Assembly (NCBI GenBank): GCA_902766415.1
Contig: CACXDR010000132.1
Location: forward strand, 1 to 5,804
DNA: 5,804 nucleotides
DNA from: an uncultured Lachnospiraceae bacterium
GTDB taxonomy: Bacteria > Bacillota_A > Clostridia > Lachnospirales > Lachnospiraceae
Reading direction: 5' to 3'
This document shows positions 4,735 to 5,804 of the stretch, in pieces. Below the pieces are notes generated by a model, which was not told the origin of the DNA, searched no databases, and saw only the letters and a list, made by a program, of their open reading frames with translations. The position numbers and the translations under genes are program-made. Within the stretch, counting starts at the first letter, position 1. The number at the start of each line of letters is the position of its first letter.

Positions 4735-5804
4735 GTGGAAACAGCAGTAATGAATAAGGAAGAGGCCGGCAGCGCTGAGGCCATGAAAAGCGCGCAGGCA
4801 CCCGGCAGCGCTGAGGCTATGAAAAGCGCGCAGGCACCCGGCAGCGCGCAGCCGGCCGGAAACGGACAGCCCGTTTCACAGCTGAAGATCGCGGAGACGC
4901 CTGCGGCGTACACAAGCCCGCAGATCCTTTACGATGAGCTGATATCCACGATCAGACGCTATCATCCATCGGATGACCTCAGCCTGATCCACCGCGCGTA
5001 CATGACCGCGAAGAACGCCCATATGGACCAGAAACGCAAATCGGGGGAGCCTTACATTATCCACCCGATCTGCGTCGCGATCATCCTCGCGAATCTTGAG
5101 CTCGACAAGGAGACGATCATCGCGGGGCTCCTGCACGACGTCGTCGAGGACACCATCCTTACCGCGGAGCAGATCAGCCGCGTATTCGGGGCGGACGTCG
5201 CCCAGCTCGTGGACGGCGTCACAAAGCTCACGCAGATGTCCTGGACCACGGACAAGCTCGACCTGCAGGCGGAGAACCTGCGGAAGATGTTCCTCGCCAT
5301 GGCGAAGGATATCCGCGTCATCCTGATCAAGCTTGCCGACCGCCTGCACAACATGCGGACGCTGGAGTTCATGAAGCCCGAGAAGCAGAAGGAGAAAGCG
5401 CGCGAGACGCTTGAGATCTACGCGCCGATCGCCGACCGCCTCGGTATCAGCAAGATCAAGGTGGAGCTCGACGACCTGTCGATCCGCTACCTTGAGCCCG
5501 AAAAGTATAAAGAGATCACGACCAAGGTCAGAGAGCGGAACGCGGAGCACGAGGCCTTCGTCGACGGCATCGTCCGCGAGATCGAGGAGATCCTGAAGGA
5601 GTCCGACATCAAGGGGACGGTGAACGGCAGGCAGAAGCATATCTTTTCCATTTATAAAAAGATGGTCCGGCAGGGCAAGAACTTTGACCAGATCTACGAC
5701 CTCTTCGCGGTGCGCGTCCTGGTCGAATCGGTCAAGGACTGCTACGCGGTCCTCGGCGTGATCCATGAGCGCTTCAAGCCGGTCCCCGGCCGCTTCAAGG
5801 ATTA
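4735..5804 (+). CDS. relA: Rel, bifunctional (p)ppGpp synthetase/hydrolase (3' end outside window)
   Basis: Rel makes the alarmone (p)ppGpp from ATP and GTP/GDP on starved ribosomes and also hydrolyses it. The frame runs off the right edge after 356 codons, about half of a typical long RSH protein of over 700 residues, so the regulatory TGS/ACT half is not seen. Hydrolase (HD) domain: R101, H110 (in IIHP), H134-D135 and E138-D139 (in LLHDVVEDT), D202 and N206 (in ADRLHNM), all expected catalytic or metal ligands. Synthetase domain: R299 and K301 in GRQKH, S305/K309 in FSIYKKM, D322 in IYDLF, then RFKD at 353-356, the basic RXKD motif of bifunctional enzymes rather than the acidic EXDD of E. 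coli RelA. Both activities should therefore be present. The motifs are shifted about 57 residues from streptococcal Rel, largely because of an unusual repeat-bearing N-terminus. Own promoter at 4623-4651; start GTG set by the Shine-Dalgarno. Confidence 0.95.
   Translation, partial: METAVMNKEEAGSAEAMKSAQAPGSAEAMKSAQAPGSAQPAGNGQPVSQLKIAETPAAYTSPQILYDELISTIRRYHPSDDLSLIHRAYMTAKNAHMDQKRKSGEPYIIHPICVAIILANLELDKETIIAGLLHDVVEDTILTAEQISRVFGADVAQLVDGVTKLTQMSWTTDKLDLQAENLRKMFLAMAKDIRVILIKLADRLHNMRTLEFMKPEKQKEKARETLEIYAPIADRLGISKIKVELDDLSIRYLEPEKYKEITTKVRERNAEHEAFVDGIVREIEEILKESDIKGTVNGRQKHIFSIYKKMVRQGKNFDQIYDLFAVRVLVESVKDCYAVLGVIHERFKPVPGRFKD
4768..4851 (+). repeat. 36-base in-frame tandem repeat (2.3 copies) at the Rel N-terminus
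   Basis: Units 4768-4803 and 4804-4839 both encode GSAEAMKSAQAP and differ at a single silent base (gcc versus gct). A partial third copy (4840-4851) encodes GSAQ. They occupy residues 12-39, ahead of the first conserved Rel segment (about residue 60 onward). The near identity at DNA level indicates a recent duplication. The encoded tract is Ala/Gly/Ser-rich and probably disordered. Confidence 0.92.

Noticed and set aside
4613..4750. Small ORF of 45 codons after cobS
   Set aside because: It overlaps the promoter and the relA start, has no good ribosome-binding site, and encodes nothing recognisable.
4750..4752. ATG as the relA start
   Set aside because: It lies 21 bases from the only strong Shine-Dalgarno, whereas GTG 4735 is at ideal spacing in the same frame.
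4876..5766. Antisense open frame (296 codons) opposite relA
   Set aside because: The translation mirrors the relA codons (Asp/Leu/Arg/Val-rich) with no recognisable motif; the sense strand encodes an unmistakable Rel.

Overview
This window looks like the end of an anaerobic vitamin B12 (cobalamin) biosynthesis operon followed by the start of a stringent-response gene, from a high-GC member of the Firmicutes. By eye the sequence is about two-thirds G+C, with strong G/C preference at third codon positions. The Rel protein closely resembles clostridial/Lachnospiraceae Rel, and the cobalamin genes are of the early-cobalt (Cbi) type. I would call it Lachnospiraceae-like; genus cannot be read from the sequence.

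Layout, all on the + strand: cbiD (1-994, its start lies before the window); one long gene (979-3318) fusing CbiJ, CbiE and CbiT in that order; cobU (3315-3830); cobS (3847-4608); a 126-base intergenic region with a clear sigma-A-type promoter (TTGCAT, 17 bases, TATAAT); and relA (GTG start at 4735), which runs off the right edge after the RFKD motif of the synthetase domain.

The first four genes form one transcription unit, with overlaps of 16 and 4 bases and a gap of 16 bases. CbiD makes cobalt-precorrin-6A, the CbiJ part reduces it to 6B, the CbiT part methylates C15 and decarboxylates to give precorrin-7, and the CbiE part methylates C5 to give precorrin-8. The fusion thus joins three consecutive steps and sits directly behind the enzyme feeding them. 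CobU and CobS then act late, activating cobinamide with GDP and joining the lower-ligand nucleotide at the membrane. relA has its own promoter and is functionally separate.

The least expected thing here is a set of four unrelated, in-frame tandem repeats at what look like surface loops, a domain linker or a protein N-terminus: 33 bases x2 in the CbiJ part, 27 bases x7 between CbiJ and CbiE, an imperfect 18-base repeat in CbiE, and 36 bases x2.3 at the start of Rel. The 27-base array carries a 54-base higher-order period. I see no mobile element, CRISPR array, tRNA, rRNA or cobalamin riboswitch.
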